Source: Planctomycetota bacterium
GTDB taxonomy: Bacteria > Planctomycetota > UBA1135 > GCA-002748355
Assembly: GCA_020638795.1 (NCBI GenBank)
Contig: JACKHW010000008.1
Location: forward strand, 62,001-126,000
Reading direction: 5' to 3'
DNA length: 64,000 nt
The translations under genes and the position numbers were made by a program. A model generated the notes under the pieces. That model was not told the DNA's origin, made no database searches, and was given only the letters and a program-made list of their open reading frames with translations. This document shows positions 28,490 through 37,461 of this stretch, piece by piece. Position 1 is the stretch's first letter, and every line of letters begins with the position of its first letter.

Positions 28490-30711
28490 CAGAGGCTCGC
28501 GTAACGCTTGCGCAGTCGTATGCGGACGACTTCTGCCAGCGTGTTGATGAGGAACGTCAAGACGAAGAGCAGGAGAGCCGTGAGGAACAGGATGCGGTAG
28601 TGCGTGCTGCCGACTGGAGTCTCGGGGCCTTCGGTCGCTATGTTCGCCGACAGCGTGCGGAAGCCGTTGAACGGATTCCACTCCATGATCGCGGTGTTGC
28701 CGGTGGCCATCAGCACGATCATGGTCTCGCCGATCGCTCGTCCGAATCCGACCATGGTCGCCGAGAAGATGCCGGGGCTCGCCGTAGGCAGGACGACCCG
28801 CGTGACGGTTTGCCAGCGATTCGCACCGAGGGCCAAGCTGCCGGCGACGAGGTTGCGGGGGACGTTCGAGAACGCGTCTTCACTGATCGAGAAGATGATC
28901 GGCACGACGGCGAAGGACATCGCGATGGCGATCACGACGGAGTTCTTCTGTTCGTATGGGATGCCGAGCGTCTCGCGAACCCAAGTCGGGAAATCACCGC
29001 CGAACAGCAGACTCTCGAACGGGTCGTCGAGCAGGATGCAGATTCCGATCCCGACTGCGATCGCGATGACGAACACGAAGATCTCGCTTCCCATCGCGTA
29101 TCGACCGCGAATGCGCGCGGGGACCTTCATCCAGAGTGCGCCGGCGGCGATGACACTGAGCGGCAGCACCACGAGCATCAGCAGGAAGGCGGCGAAGCCG
29201 ACCTCGAGCAGCGGTGCGAGCCACAGTGCCGCGACGAAACCGAGGATCACGGACGGCATGGCTGCCATGATTTCGATCGCGGGCTTGATCAGGCCGCGGA
29301 GCCGCGGGTGCATGAACTGCGAGACGAACATCGCGCCGAGCACTGCCAGCGGGATCGCGAGGATCATCGAGAAGATCGTGGCCTTGAGCGTGCCGAAGAT
29401 CAGCGGGATCAGGCTGAACTTGGGCTCGAAGCCGCTCGCGGCGCCACCGCTCGACTCCCATTCGTAGCTCGGTTCGTCGTATCCCTCGTACCAGACCTTG
29501 GAGAACAACGCGTCGAAGCTCGCCTCGGGATGAGGGTCGTCGAGCTTGGCCATCGCGACGCCTTTCGATCCTCCGACGACGATGCCGTCACCCTTCGGCG
29601 TGATCCCGACGCTCGCGATCTCCCCGACGTCCGGAGTCGCAACGAACGAGCGAACACCTGTCGTGCCGTAGAAGTAACCGACGTTTCCGGCCTCGTCCGC
29701 GAGTACGAATGCCTTGTTCCGGTGCGAAGCCCCGAAGGTCCGGATGCGCGCTGGCATGGACTCGAAGCTTCGAATCTTCGTGAGCCTCAACTGTTCGCTC
29801 GACGCCCGAGTCGGGAAGAACTGCACGACCTCACCGCCGGCTCCACCGACGATCAGCGATTGATCGCCGAGCAGGAAGCCGATGTGTGCGATCTCGCGGA
29901 CACCCGTCTCCGTGATGTCCGGTGCGCCGCCGCGCTCCACGGACCAGTGCAGCAAGCGACTGTCCTTGGTGGCGCCGACGATGGTGTCGAGATCCCTGCC
30001 GAGCGCGATGTCCGTCAAGGGCGCGACAGCATCGAACGACACACGGTCTGGCTCGTCGGCCTCACCGGTGAACTCGTTGATCTTGACGACGTCGGCCGTC
30101 ACCGCACCCGTGGCATCCGTCGAGACGACGAGAGACGAACCCGTGGTCGGGTCGAACGCGGCGCACCATGCCGCGGGTGCCTTCTTGCTGGTCGACGTAA
30201 ACACGACGGGCTCGGCGAACTCGACCGTGATCTCGGTCGGTATCCGCGACGTGTCTTCGTTCCACGCGAACGATTGCACGACGATGCGACCGTCCGCCAA
30301 CGCGATTGCCATGGCTCGTGAGCCGATGACGCGCGCTTCGACGATCGCTGCGCCCTCGGCGTCCGTGACGATCCGCTTTTCGGCTTGGACTTCTTCTTCT
30401 GCGACCTTCAGGACGCGTGCGACGCCATCCATGTCGAGATGAATCGCACGAGTCTTCGTCTCGTCGACGACGACGGCAAGTACCGGCTTGGTACCGAAGC
30501 TCGACGTGTTCGTTCCGCGTTTCCAGGGCGAGAGCGACGCATCGATGAGCAGCGGGCTCGCTTCGATCAGCAAGAAGGCGAGGATGCCGAGGATGCTCGC
30601 GATGATGCCGAGTCCACCTGCCACGACGACCCAGCGCGCGATCTTGTCGGCGCGAAGTCTGCGAGCCGATGTGCGAGCGCCCTGTGGACTCGATACGAAA
30701 CCCGTGTTCAT
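28489..30711 (-). CDS. pstC: Phosphate ABC transporter permease PstC, long form with propeller-like insert
   Basis: The 740-residue protein has one N-terminal helix (VVVAGGLGIIASILGILAFLLI), an extracytoplasmic region of roughly 380 residues built of repeated short beta-strand units (such as IVVGGSKGVAMAKL and LHWSVERGG), suggestive of a beta-propeller, and then the PstC permease core with EIMAAMPSVILGFVAALWLAP, the ABC loop GANRWQTVTRVVLPTASPGI and FGRAIGETMIVLM. Long PstC with a soluble insert is also known from pseudomonads. It is coupled to pstA by a one-base overlap and separated from pstS by 106 bp containing a hairpin. Confidence 0.94.
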   Translation of the reverse strand: MNTGFVSSPQGARTSARRLRADKIARWVVVAGGLGIIASILGILAFLLIEASPLLIDASLSPWKRGTNTSSFGTKPVLAVVVDETKTRAIHLDMDGVARVLKVAEEEVQAEKRIVTDAEGAAIVEARVIGSRAMAIALADGRIVVQSFAWNEDTSRIPTEITVEFAEPVVFTSTSKKAPAAWCAAFDPTTGSSLVVSTDATGAVTADVVKINEFTGEADEPDRVSFDAVAPLTDIALGRDLDTIVGATKDSRLLHWSVERGGAPDITETGVREIAHIGFLLGDQSLIVGGAGGEVVQFFPTRASSEQLRLTKIRSFESMPARIRTFGASHRNKAFVLADEAGNVGYFYGTTGVRSFVATPDVGEIASVGITPKGDGIVVGGSKGVAMAKLDDPHPEASFDALFSKVWYEGYDEPSYEWESSGGAASGFEPKFSLIPLIFGTLKATIFSMILAIPLAVLGAMFVSQFMHPRLRGLIKPAIEIMAAMPSVILGFVAALWLAPLLEVGFAAFLLMLVVLPLSVIAAGALWMKVPARIRGRYAMGSEIFVFVIAIAVGIGICILLDDPFESLLFGGDFPTWVRETLGIPYEQKNSVVIAIAMSFAVVPIIFSISEDAFSNVPRNLVAGSLALGANRWQTVTRVVLPTASPGIFSATMVGFGRAIGETMIVLMATGNTAIMEWNPFNGFRTLSANIATEGPETPVGSTHYRILFLTALLLFVLTFLINTLAEVVRIRLRKRYASL

Positions 30712-30790
30712 CGATGCGTCCGAGTTCGTGGGGCCGAGTCCATGCGGTCGTCCATTGCGACCGAGACCTTAGCAGGCCGTGTAAATATCA

Positions 30791-30809
30791 CGTGCACGTC
30801 GAGTGCACG
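30791..30809 (-). promoter_or_regulatory. Perfect hairpin between pstS and pstC
   Basis: A 7-bp inverted repeat CGTGCAC ... GTGCACG with a 5-base loop (19 bases in all), placed 9 bp after the pstS stop. There is no T-tract on the minus strand, so it is probably not a strong terminator. Such a stem could protect the pstS message or partly attenuate reading into pstCAB, giving more binding protein than permease. Confidence 0.6.
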
Positions 30810-30817
30810 ATTTCGGA

Positions 30818-31879
30818 TCAACGAAGCAGCTTCGTCTGCGTCTGCGTCAACTTCGCGGCCAACGGGATGTAGCCGTCCTTTTCGACGATGGTCTGCCCGT
30901 CCGCGCTGAGAACGTAGTTGAGGAACTCCGAGACGAGCGGGTCGAGGTCCTTTCGCGGGTCCTTGTTGACGTAGATGAAGAGGAAGCGCGACAGCGGGTA
31001 TTTTCCACTTAGGACCGTTTCCGAGTCCGTTCCGTAAAACTTACCGTCGTCCTTGGCCGCGAGCGCGATCGTCTTGACGCCGGACGTCTGATAACCGATG
31101 CCCGAGTAGCCGATCCCGAAGAGGTCTTCCGTGATCGAACGAACGACGGATGCCGAGCCCGGCTGCTCCTTCACGCTGTTGCTGTAGTCGCCGCCCTTGA
31201 GAGCGACGTCCTTGAAGTAGCCGTAAGTGCCCGAAGCGGAGTTGCGGCCGTAGAGACTGAGTGGCTTGGACGCCATTTCGCCCGTGAGCCCTAGATCGCC
31301 CCACGTCGTGATCTCGGCGCCGCCGCGACGACGCGTGCTCGAGAAGATCGAATCGACCTGGGTGATCGTGAGTCGCTCGATCGGGTTGTCCTTGTTGACG
31401 AACACGGCGAGCGCGTCGATCGCGACTTTGATCTGCGTCGGCTTGTAGCCGAACTTCTTGACGAAGTCGTCGATCTCCTTGTTCTTCATCGCGCGGCTCA
31501 TCGGGCCGAGCTGCGACGTTCCTTCGATCAGCGCGGGCGGGGCCGTGGAGCTTCCCTTGCCTTCGATCTGAATGCGGACCTGCGGATAGATCTTGCGATA
31601 TCCCTCTGCCCAGAAGGTCATCAGGTTGTTGAGGGTGTCCGAGCCGATCGAGTTGAGGTTGCCGCTGATTCCCGGCACGCGTTCGTACTTCGCGAGCGCC
31701 GCGTCGACGAGGGTCTTGTGTGCTTGCTTCTTCGCGGGCGCGTCTTGGGCGTTCGTGTCCGCTGTCTTGGCTTCTGCGGCGGGGGCCTTGGTTTCCCCGT
31801 CGTTCTGAGCCGCGAGAGGCGCGAGGGTCAATCCGGCGAACGTGATCGCGAGGGCGGCGGTCGTCTTGAGCTTGGTCAC
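30818..31879 (-). CDS. pstS: Phosphate-binding protein PstS
   Basis: Periplasmic phosphate receptor of the ABC importer. It starts at a GTG with GGAG seven bases before it. A signal peptide (TKLKTTAALAITFAGLTLAPLAAQ) is followed by an Ala/Lys-rich linker, then the substrate-binding fold: GSDTLNNLMTFWAEGY, the SSTAPPALIEG loop, SRAMKNKE, VDSIFSS, and the phosphate-contact loop GRNSASGTYGYFKD. No lipobox Cys is present. PHO-type repeats lie 83 bp upstream. It is first in the pstSCAB order, with phoU just upstream on the same strand. Confidence 0.96.
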   Translation of the reverse strand: MTKLKTTAALAITFAGLTLAPLAAQNDGETKAPAAEAKTADTNAQDAPAKKQAHKTLVDAALAKYERVPGISGNLNSIGSDTLNNLMTFWAEGYRKIYPQVRIQIEGKGSSTAPPALIEGTSQLGPMSRAMKNKEIDDFVKKFGYKPTQIKVAIDALAVFVNKDNPIERLTITQVDSIFSSTRRRGGAEITTWGDLGLTGEMASKPLSLYGRNSASGTYGYFKDVALKGGDYSNSVKEQPGSASVVRSITEDLFGIGYSGIGYQTSGVKTIALAAKDDGKFYGTDSETVLSGKYPLSRFLFIYVNKDPRKDLDPLVSEFLNYVLSADGQTIVEKDGYIPLAAKLTQTQTKLLR

Positions 31880-31962
31880 AATGTGTCTCCGGTGGAAATC
31901 GGGAGCCGGGCGAGCCGCGGCGTCTGAGCGGCACGCGGACGGGCGAACGCTAGGCTCTCACG

Positions 31963-31989
31963 ATGAATTTCCCGTGTAGATCGCGTGAG
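31963..31989 (-). promoter_or_regulatory. PHO-box-like triple repeat upstream of pstS
   Basis: Reading toward pstS: CTCAC-N6-TACAC-N6-TTCAT, three units with exact 11-nt period. The first unit plus its spacer (CTCACGCGATC) differs in only one base from that upstream of phoB. PhoB-family regulators bind direct repeats with one-helical-turn period, so this is a likely PhoB operator. A TAGCGT hexamer ten bases downstream may be the -10. Confidence 0.65.
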
Positions 31990-32057
31990 CTTCCCGTCGC
32001 AGACCGCTCGGGGCGGCTGTCAGAATGGCAGGCCTCGCCGGGGGTTCGCGCCGGGAG

Positions 32058-32723
32058 TCAGGGCCGCGGGTGGGCGCGGTGCCGGATGATCTCGCCTTCG
32101 ATCATGAACTCGACGTCCTCGGCGATGTTCGTCGCGAGGTCGGCGATGCGCTCGAGATGCCGGGACACCGAGAGCAGACTGATGCAGTCGTCGATGCACG
32201 ACACGTCGGCCTCCATCTTCTCCTGGAGCAGGCCGTACATCTTCGAGTGAGCCGCGTCGACTTCGTCGTCGCGTTGGTAGATCCGACGCGCCAGTGCGAG
32301 GTCGACGTTGACGAGGGCGTCCAGACTGTCCCGGACCATCGAGCGGACGTTGTCGACCATGGTGCGGAACTGCGACGCGAAGCTCGTCGGTTTCGAATTC
32401 GCGAGGTAGCGCGACCGTTGGGCGATGTTGACCGCGAGATCGCCCATGCGTTCGAGGTCGTTGTTGACCTTGAGCACCGTGATGATGAAGCGAAGGTCCG
32501 CTGCCACGGGCTGGTGCAGCGCGAGCGCCTTGAGGCACTCTTCTTCGACACGCACTTCGCGATCATCGATCTCGTTGTCGCCTTCGACGACTTCGTCGGC
32601 GAGTTCGGGGCGCCGCTCGACGAACGCAGTGGTCGCACGGTGGATCGCTTGCTCGACGAGTCCGCCGACGCTCAGGATCTCGCGTTTGATGTGTTCGAGG
32701 TCACGAAGAAGGTGCTTGGCCAT
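32058..32723 (-). CDS. phoU: Phosphate signalling protein PhoU
   Basis: About 221 residues, the normal PhoU size, with two three-helix repeats each carrying the metal-binding ExxxD signature: NDLERMGDLAVNIAQ and RHLERIADLATNIAED. PhoU links the Pst transporter with the PhoR kinase and represses the regulon when phosphate is plentiful. The start at 32723 (MAKHLLRDLEHIKREI) fits the family. It is immediately upstream of pstS on the same strand, an unusual position, since phoU normally follows pstB. It is the only canonical PhoU of the three PhoU-type proteins in the window. Confidence 0.95.
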   Translation of the reverse strand: MAKHLLRDLEHIKREILSVGGLVEQAIHRATTAFVERRPELADEVVEGDNEIDDREVRVEEECLKALALHQPVAADLRFIITVLKVNNDLERMGDLAVNIAQRSRYLANSKPTSFASQFRTMVDNVRSMVRDSLDALVNVDLALARRIYQRDDEVDAAHSKMYGLLQEKMEADVSCIDDCISLLSVSRHLERIADLATNIAEDVEFMIEGEIIRHRAHPRP

Positions 32724-32766
32724 TGGGGTTCTGCAGCGCGTCCGCGTCACGATTGCCGTCGGGCTG

Positions 32767-32805
32767 GATCGTAGACATCAGATCGTAGACGCCTGGATCG
32801 TAAAG
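32767..32805. repeat. Three direct repeats GATCGTA(G/A)A upstream of phoU
   Basis: GATCGTAGAC occurs at 32767 and 32781, and GATCGTAAAG at 32796, with periods of 14 and 15 bp. They lie 44-82 bp before the phoU start. They do not match the TTCAC repeats of pstS, phoB and the 36.7-kb operon, so they may bind a different regulator or be chance. Confidence 0.5.
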
Positions 32806-32885
32806 GTGCGATGTGCGTTTTGCGAAGCGATAGTCTCTCATCATGCCCGCTCCGTCCCCGTGACGACGAGCTACGACGTTCGATG

Positions 32886-35800
32886 TTACCGCTTGGCGTC
32901 GCCCAGTAGGAACGCGAGGAGTTGTACGAGTTCGTCTTTCGACATGGAGTCGAGCAACGACGGCGGCATCGGTGAAGTTTCGGCGGCTTCGATCGATTCG
33001 ATTTCGGATCGTGCGATTTCTACCGGCTGCGAGTCGGCGCTCGCGGGCCACACCGTGACGTGATCCGGTTTTTCCTTGTCACCCTGTGACCCGGTCGCGA
33101 TTTGACCGAGAACCACCGTTCCCGAGCGCAGGCGGATGCGTTGTGCGACGTACTGATCCGCGATGACCTTGTCGGGTTCGATCATGCTCTCGAGCAATTC
33201 GCGCACCGAGTACTTCGTGCCCGCACTCGACAGGTCGGGACCGACGCCACCGCCTTCGCCGTCGTAGTGGTGGCAACGAGCGCATCCGACGGACCAATAG
33301 AGGTTGCGCCCGTCGCGGTAGCTGGCTTCTCGAAGTGTTCCCGCTGCGATCACGGGTTCGAGTTCGCTCATCGCCGTGTCGACCGTCCACGTGCGTCCCG
33401 GGCCGCGCGGAGGCGTGAAGCGTTCTTCCTTTTCCTCCCAATTCGCGAGGAGGCTCGCGATCCGCCCGCGCTCCGAAGGTTCGAGCTTCTCGACGAACGC
33501 GTCCCGCATGCGATCGATGAACCCCCTGTAGCTCGCGCCTCCTGCCTTCCGTCGTGCGCGCTGCAAGAACGAGAGAACGCGCTCGCACGTCGCTGGGCTC
33601 ATTCCACGATCGACCATGCGAAGACAATTGACGTAGTGCAGGGCCAAGGTCGGTGGAGGATCCTCGAGCATGCGCCGGATCGGCTTGCCGTAGGAGTCGT
33701 TGCGTTCGAGCACGTCGGTCCAGGCCGGCGGTGCATGGTCTGCGCGCTCGCCGAGCTTCGCCAGGCAGGCTGTGACGACTGCCTCGGAGCCCAGTCCACA
33801 GAGAATGCGTGCAAGCTCTGCGTCGACGCGTTCGTTCGTGTTGGGAAAGTGCGGTTCGAGTCGCTCGAGGAAACTGCGTGCAATCGAAGGCCGAGGCTTG
33901 CCGTGTCGCGCGAGGGCGATCTCGGCAGCGCGAAGGACGGCGAGTTGCGCAGCTTCGTTCATCGTGTCGAAAGGTAGACCAGCGAGTCGCGTGAACAGCG
34001 CGTCACGGTCCTTGCGCGACATGTGTCGCGCGAATGCGACGGACATGACTGCAGCTGCAAGGGGTTCACGATCGGCATCGATCGTCATCGCGCGTTCGCG
34101 CCACGATTCGAAGTCGGTGAGTTCGATCGCGGTCCGTGCTGCATGACGTCGGAAGCGATCGGAATCACCGAGGCGCGACCAGGCGGTCTCGGCATCCACT
34201 CGCTCACTTCCATCGATGATCGTGGCCTCGTCTTCGCCGATCGGATCTTCGCCATCGCTCGCACGTTCGCTTTCAGGATGTGAAATGCGGTAGACGCGGC
34301 TCTCGGTGCCTCGACCGCCGGTGATGCAGTACATCGCTCCGTCCGCAGCGATGACGGCATCGGTGAACGGCATCGGTTTGCCAGTTGCAAACACCTGGCT
34401 CGTTGCCGAGAAGCTGCCACCACGCGGCGCGAATTCGACCGCCCAAATCGTTCCGAAGGTCCAATCGAATGCGTACATCCGGCGACGCCACTCCGCCGGA
34501 AAGCGCGCATGCGTTCCGAACACGACCGCGGTCGGACTGCCCGGACCGATCTCGCGTGCGGGCGGCAACGAGTCCTCGGCGTCCTCCGACCACTTCCCGC
34601 TGCCCGTGCGCCAACCGAAGTCTGCACCAGGAACGACGTGCAGAATCCGCGTCGGGCGATACCACGGCATGCCGAAGTCCCATTCCATGTCGGCGTCGTA
34701 GGTGAACATCTCGCCGTTTGCATCGAGCGCGACGTCATAGGTATTGCGAAAACCGGTCGCGATCAGCTCGGGGTTCTTGCCATCGAGGTCGACGCACAGG
34801 ACGAAGCCGCCCGGTGCATGGATTTGGTTGGCGTGCCCGTTCGGGTCGAGGATGGCCGGTGGCAGCCGGTCCTCGCCAAAGCACAGCGGCACGCGGCTCG
34901 ACGCCACTTCGGGCATTTGCGTGTGGTTGCCGCACACGAGATAGAGTTTCTTGCCGTCAGGGGACGGAACGATGGCGTGAACTCCGTGCTCGCCAGAACC
35001 GAGAAGTTCCAAGAGCAGCTCCGCCCGGTCGAGTCTGTCATCGCCGTCGCTGTCGGTCACGGCGTACAGGCCGGGCTTCTTGCTGTTGACGAACGCGTAG
35101 AGGGTCGTGCCGATCTTGCACAGGCCCTGCGCGCCACCGAGTTCGACCGGCTCTCTTCGAACGGTCGACGTGCGTCCCGAAGGTCCCTGCGCGACGTCGA
35201 TGCGGTACAGCCCGGCTCGTTGATCCGAGGCATAGAACGTGCCGGGACCTGCCGCGGCAAGTGCGACCCAGGAGCCGAACGACTTGGGAATCGTGACGAG
35301 GCGTTCGGCGACGAAGCCACTCGGCACACGAAGGTCGTCCGCTGCGATGGAGTCCGCAACGACCTCCGACGGACGATCGAAGTCGAACGCGGCAGTGACC
35401 GCATCTCCCCAGACTCCGCCACCGAGCATGGCGAGGCTCACGGGCGTGGACCAGGACGCGTCGTCGAACTCGACGCCAAGCCATCCCTCGCGGGCCTCTC
35501 GAGTGGCCTTCCAAGTCGGATCGGAAGCGATAACGATAGGGCGTGCGTTTTTCTTCCGCATCGCGATCGCGGCAATCAAGCCAGCCGGTCCGCCTTCGTT
35601 GGTCGCGAGCACGCCGAGTACGTGACGCCCAGCGGCGAGTTTGCCCAGGTCGTGACGAACCGGCTCCGCCCAATCGCGAGTCGAGATCGTCTTCTTGCCG
35701 TCGACATACACCTCCGACGCGTTGTCGCAAGCGATCGTGAGATCGACGTTCGATTCACCATCGGCTTCGAAGGTCTTGCGGAAGTGGACGACGTCGCCGT

Positions 35801-36602
35801 TCTTCGTTGCATCGAGCCAGATCCATTCGGGAACCGGAGTCGTCGCGTCGTCAGCCGACCGACCGAAATCACGAAGGCGCACGCGACGCACTTCGATCCG
35901 CATCGGTGCTCCGCTGTGCAACTGCAGGCCGATCAGCCCGCTCGGGAGACGCCCGCGGAAGCCGTCGATGACCTCGACGGTCGCGTTTCCGTCGACGTAG
36001 TGACGGAGCGTGTTGCCTTTCGCGACGACTCGATACTCGTGCCAGTCGTCGAGTGCGATCCGTTCGTCAGAGTCGAAGGCCTTCTCCTTCTTCGACGATC
36101 CGTTCGTGGCGATCGTGCAGCGCTCACCGCGTTGACACACGATGCCGCGACCACCTTCGTCGTACAGCATGCCGCAGTACGGGCCGTTGGGGTGTACGTC
36201 GCACTGATAGCCATGAAGCACACTGTTCTTCAGATCTGCGAGTCGTGCTCGGTATTGGATGCCGGAGTTGTTCGAGCCCAGGACTCGCATTTCGACGCGA
36301 AGCTCGAAATCCGAAAAGCGCTCGTATTCTTCCGATGTCGCGCCGCGTCCCGTGAAGACCAAGAATCGATTCGCCGGGATCGGTCGTTCCTGCGTCGACC
36401 CGACGAGGATGCCGTTCTCGATGTGAAACAAGCCTTCCGGCCCACTCCAACCTTCCATCGATCGGCCATCGAACAGTTCGCGCCACGGTGCTTCGCGTTG
36501 GGACGACTCGGATTGGTTCGAGACGATGCCGGGAGCGAGGAAGCTCGCGGCAGCCAACGGCGAGATCGCGAGCAAGAGAGATGCGAAGAGGATTCGAGGC
36601 AT
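32886..36602 (-). CDS. Exported multidomain protein: DUF1080, dehydrogenase-like propeller, HEAT, cytochrome c
   Basis: A 1,238-residue protein with a signal peptide (MPRILFASLLLAISPLAAASF). The N-terminal domain at about 40-240 is DUF1080, a LamG-like fold of the 3-keto-disaccharide hydrolase type (WRELFDGRSMEGWSGP, NNSGIQYRA, WHEYRVVAKGN). A carbohydrate-binding-like beta domain (about 255-390) follows, then a six-bladed glucose/sorbosone-dehydrogenase-like propeller (about 430-790; NQIHAPGGFVLCVDLDG, GADFGWRTGSG), helical repeats (about 830-1,080) and a haem domain with CARCH at 1107-1111 and a late PPSLLDSMSKDELVQLLAFL. This assembly is typical of planctomycetes and is usually linked to polysaccharide or sugar oxidation outside the cytoplasm. 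It starts 60 bp from the PHO-type repeats at 36663, which point the other way. Confidence 0.9.
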   Translation of the reverse strand: MPRILFASLLLAISPLAAASFLAPGIVSNQSESSQREAPWRELFDGRSMEGWSGPEGLFHIENGILVGSTQERPIPANRFLVFTGRGATSEEYERFSDFELRVEMRVLGSNNSGIQYRARLADLKNSVLHGYQCDVHPNGPYCGMLYDEGGRGIVCQRGERCTIATNGSSKKEKAFDSDERIALDDWHEYRVVAKGNTLRHYVDGNATVEVIDGFRGRLPSGLIGLQLHSGAPMRIEVRRVRLRDFGRSADDATTPVPEWIWLDATKNGDVVHFRKTFEADGESNVDLTIACDNASEVYVDGKKTISTRDWAEPVRHDLGKLAAGRHVLGVLATNEGGPAGLIAAIAMRKKNARPIVIASDPTWKATREAREGWLGVEFDDASWSTPVSLAMLGGGVWGDAVTAAFDFDRPSEVVADSIAADDLRVPSGFVAERLVTIPKSFGSWVALAAAGPGTFYASDQRAGLYRIDVAQGPSGRTSTVRREPVELGGAQGLCKIGTTLYAFVNSKKPGLYAVTDSDGDDRLDRAELLLELLGSGEHGVHAIVPSPDGKKLYLVCGNHTQMPEVASSRVPLCFGEDRLPPAILDPNGHANQIHAPGGFVLCVDLDGKNPELIATGFRNTYDVALDANGEMFTYDADMEWDFGMPWYRPTRILHVVPGADFGWRTGSGKWSEDAEDSLPPAREIGPGSPTAVVFGTHARFPAEWRRRMYAFDWTFGTIWAVEFAPRGGSFSATSQVFATGKPMPFTDAVIAADGAMYCITGGRGTESRVYRISHPESERASDGEDPIGEDEATIIDGSERVDAETAWSRLGDSDRFRRHAARTAIELTDFESWRERAMTIDADREPLAAAVMSVAFARHMSRKDRDALFTRLAGLPFDTMNEAAQLAVLRAAEIALARHGKPRPSIARSFLERLEPHFPNTNERVDAELARILCGLGSEAVVTACLAKLGERADHAPPAWTDVLERNDSYGKPIRRMLEDPPPTLALHYVNCLRMVDRGMSPATCERVLSFLQRARRKAGGASYRGFIDRMRDAFVEKLEPSERGRIASLLANWEEKEERFTPPRGPGRTWTVDTAMSELEPVIAAGTLREASYRDGRNLYWSVGCARCHHYDGEGGGVGPDLSSAGTKYSVRELLESMIEPDKVIADQYVAQRIRLRSGTVVLGQIATGSQGDKEKPDHVTVWPASADSQPVEIARSEIESIEAAETSPMPPSLLDSMSKDELVQLLAFLLGDAKR

Positions 36603-36662
36603 GATGCTGAACAGTGGAGCCGGAAGCGGGGTCCGGGCTACGATGGAATACGCGAAAATGTC

Positions 36663-36689
36663 TTCACGGCAAGTTTACGCAGTCTTGAC
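36663..36689 (+). promoter_or_regulatory. PHO-box-like triple repeat upstream of the GAK-type operon
   Basis: TTCAC-N6-TTTAC-N6-TTGAC on the plus strand, exact 11-nt period, ending 37 bases before the first ATG of the operon. Orientation, period and distance are nearly the same as upstream of phoB (35 bases). A short palindrome CGGGCGCTCGCCCG follows directly at 36689-36702. This ties the operon to PhoB; no clear -10 is visible. Confidence 0.62.
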
Positions 36690-36726
36690 GGGCGCTCGCC
36701 CGGTCGGAGTTCTCTGATCTAACGAC

Positions 36727-37455
36727 ATGAACGCAACCTCGGCCATCCTCGTGCGGCATGCGGCCTACGCGCAGCCGGCGGACGTGCCCAGCGCGTGGTT
36801 GCCGCACGAGTTGTTGCCGAAGGGATTCGACCAAGCCAAAACGGGAGCACGTGCGATCGTCGAGTATTGCGAGCGAGAGGGTCTCACGCTCGATACGCGC
36901 GTCGAGAGTTCGACGTTGCTCCGAGCCTGGCAGACCGCGAACACGATGGCCAAGGAGTTCGAGGCACTGGTCGGGGTACCGTTTCGCGTCAGCGAGTGGC
37001 ACGACCTGGCAGAACGCGGAGTCGGTGCCGCCGCCAACCTGACGATCGACGAGATCGAAGAACTGCTCGATCGCGATCCCCGCTATGCCGTTCCTCCTGC
37101 GGGCTGGAAAGCGAGTGGGGACTACCGCCTGCCGTTCCCCGGAGCCGAATCGTTGCGCGAAGCGGGTTTTCGCGTCGCTCGCTTCTTGCGCGCGTCGCTC
37201 GCGGAGCTGAACCGTCGCCAACATGACCACGGCACGAACGATGAGCACGAGGAGAAAGTCGTGCGCATCTTCGTCGGCCATGGCGCAGCGTTTCGGTGGG
37301 CGTCCGTGGCTCTCGGCGTTCTCGATGAAGATCGTCTGGCTGATCTTTCGATGCACTATTGTGGATGGGTCCATGTGCGACCCGGTCCGCAATCGTGGGA
37401 TAAGCTCGGTGGTGCATGGAAGTACCGCGCGACCGGCGAAGCGATCACGGACTAG
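36727..37455 (+). CDS. Histidine phosphatase superfamily protein
   Basis: A 242-residue protein with the branch-1 histidine phosphatase pattern: ILVRHAAYAQ at the N-terminus (the RHG motif in the RHA form, catalytic His), an Arg in SSTLLRAWQTA, an acid in SEWHDLAE, and the second His in VRIFVGHGAAF. This superfamily includes SixA, which dephosphorylates phosphohistidine on phosphotransfer proteins, and sugar-phosphate phosphatases. As the first gene of an operon that also encodes an HprK-related kinase, it could reverse a protein phosphorylation, but the substrate is not known. The metallophosphatase gene begins 6 bases after its stop. Confidence 0.85.
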   Translation: MNATSAILVRHAAYAQPADVPSAWLPHELLPKGFDQAKTGARAIVEYCEREGLTLDTRVESSTLLRAWQTANTMAKEFEALVGVPFRVSEWHDLAERGVGAAANLTIDEIEELLDRDPRYAVPPAGWKASGDYRLPFPGAESLREAGFRVARFLRASLAELNRRQHDHGTNDEHEEKVVRIFVGHGAAFRWASVALGVLDEDRLADLSMHYCGWVHVRPGPQSWDKLGGAWKYRATGEAITD

Positions 37456-37461
37456 ACGATC

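Noticed and set aside
34509..36722. A 737-codon + strand frame opposite to the DUF1080/cytochrome gene
   Set aside because: The minus strand has a signal peptide and the CARCH haem site; the + frame has no recognisable domain.
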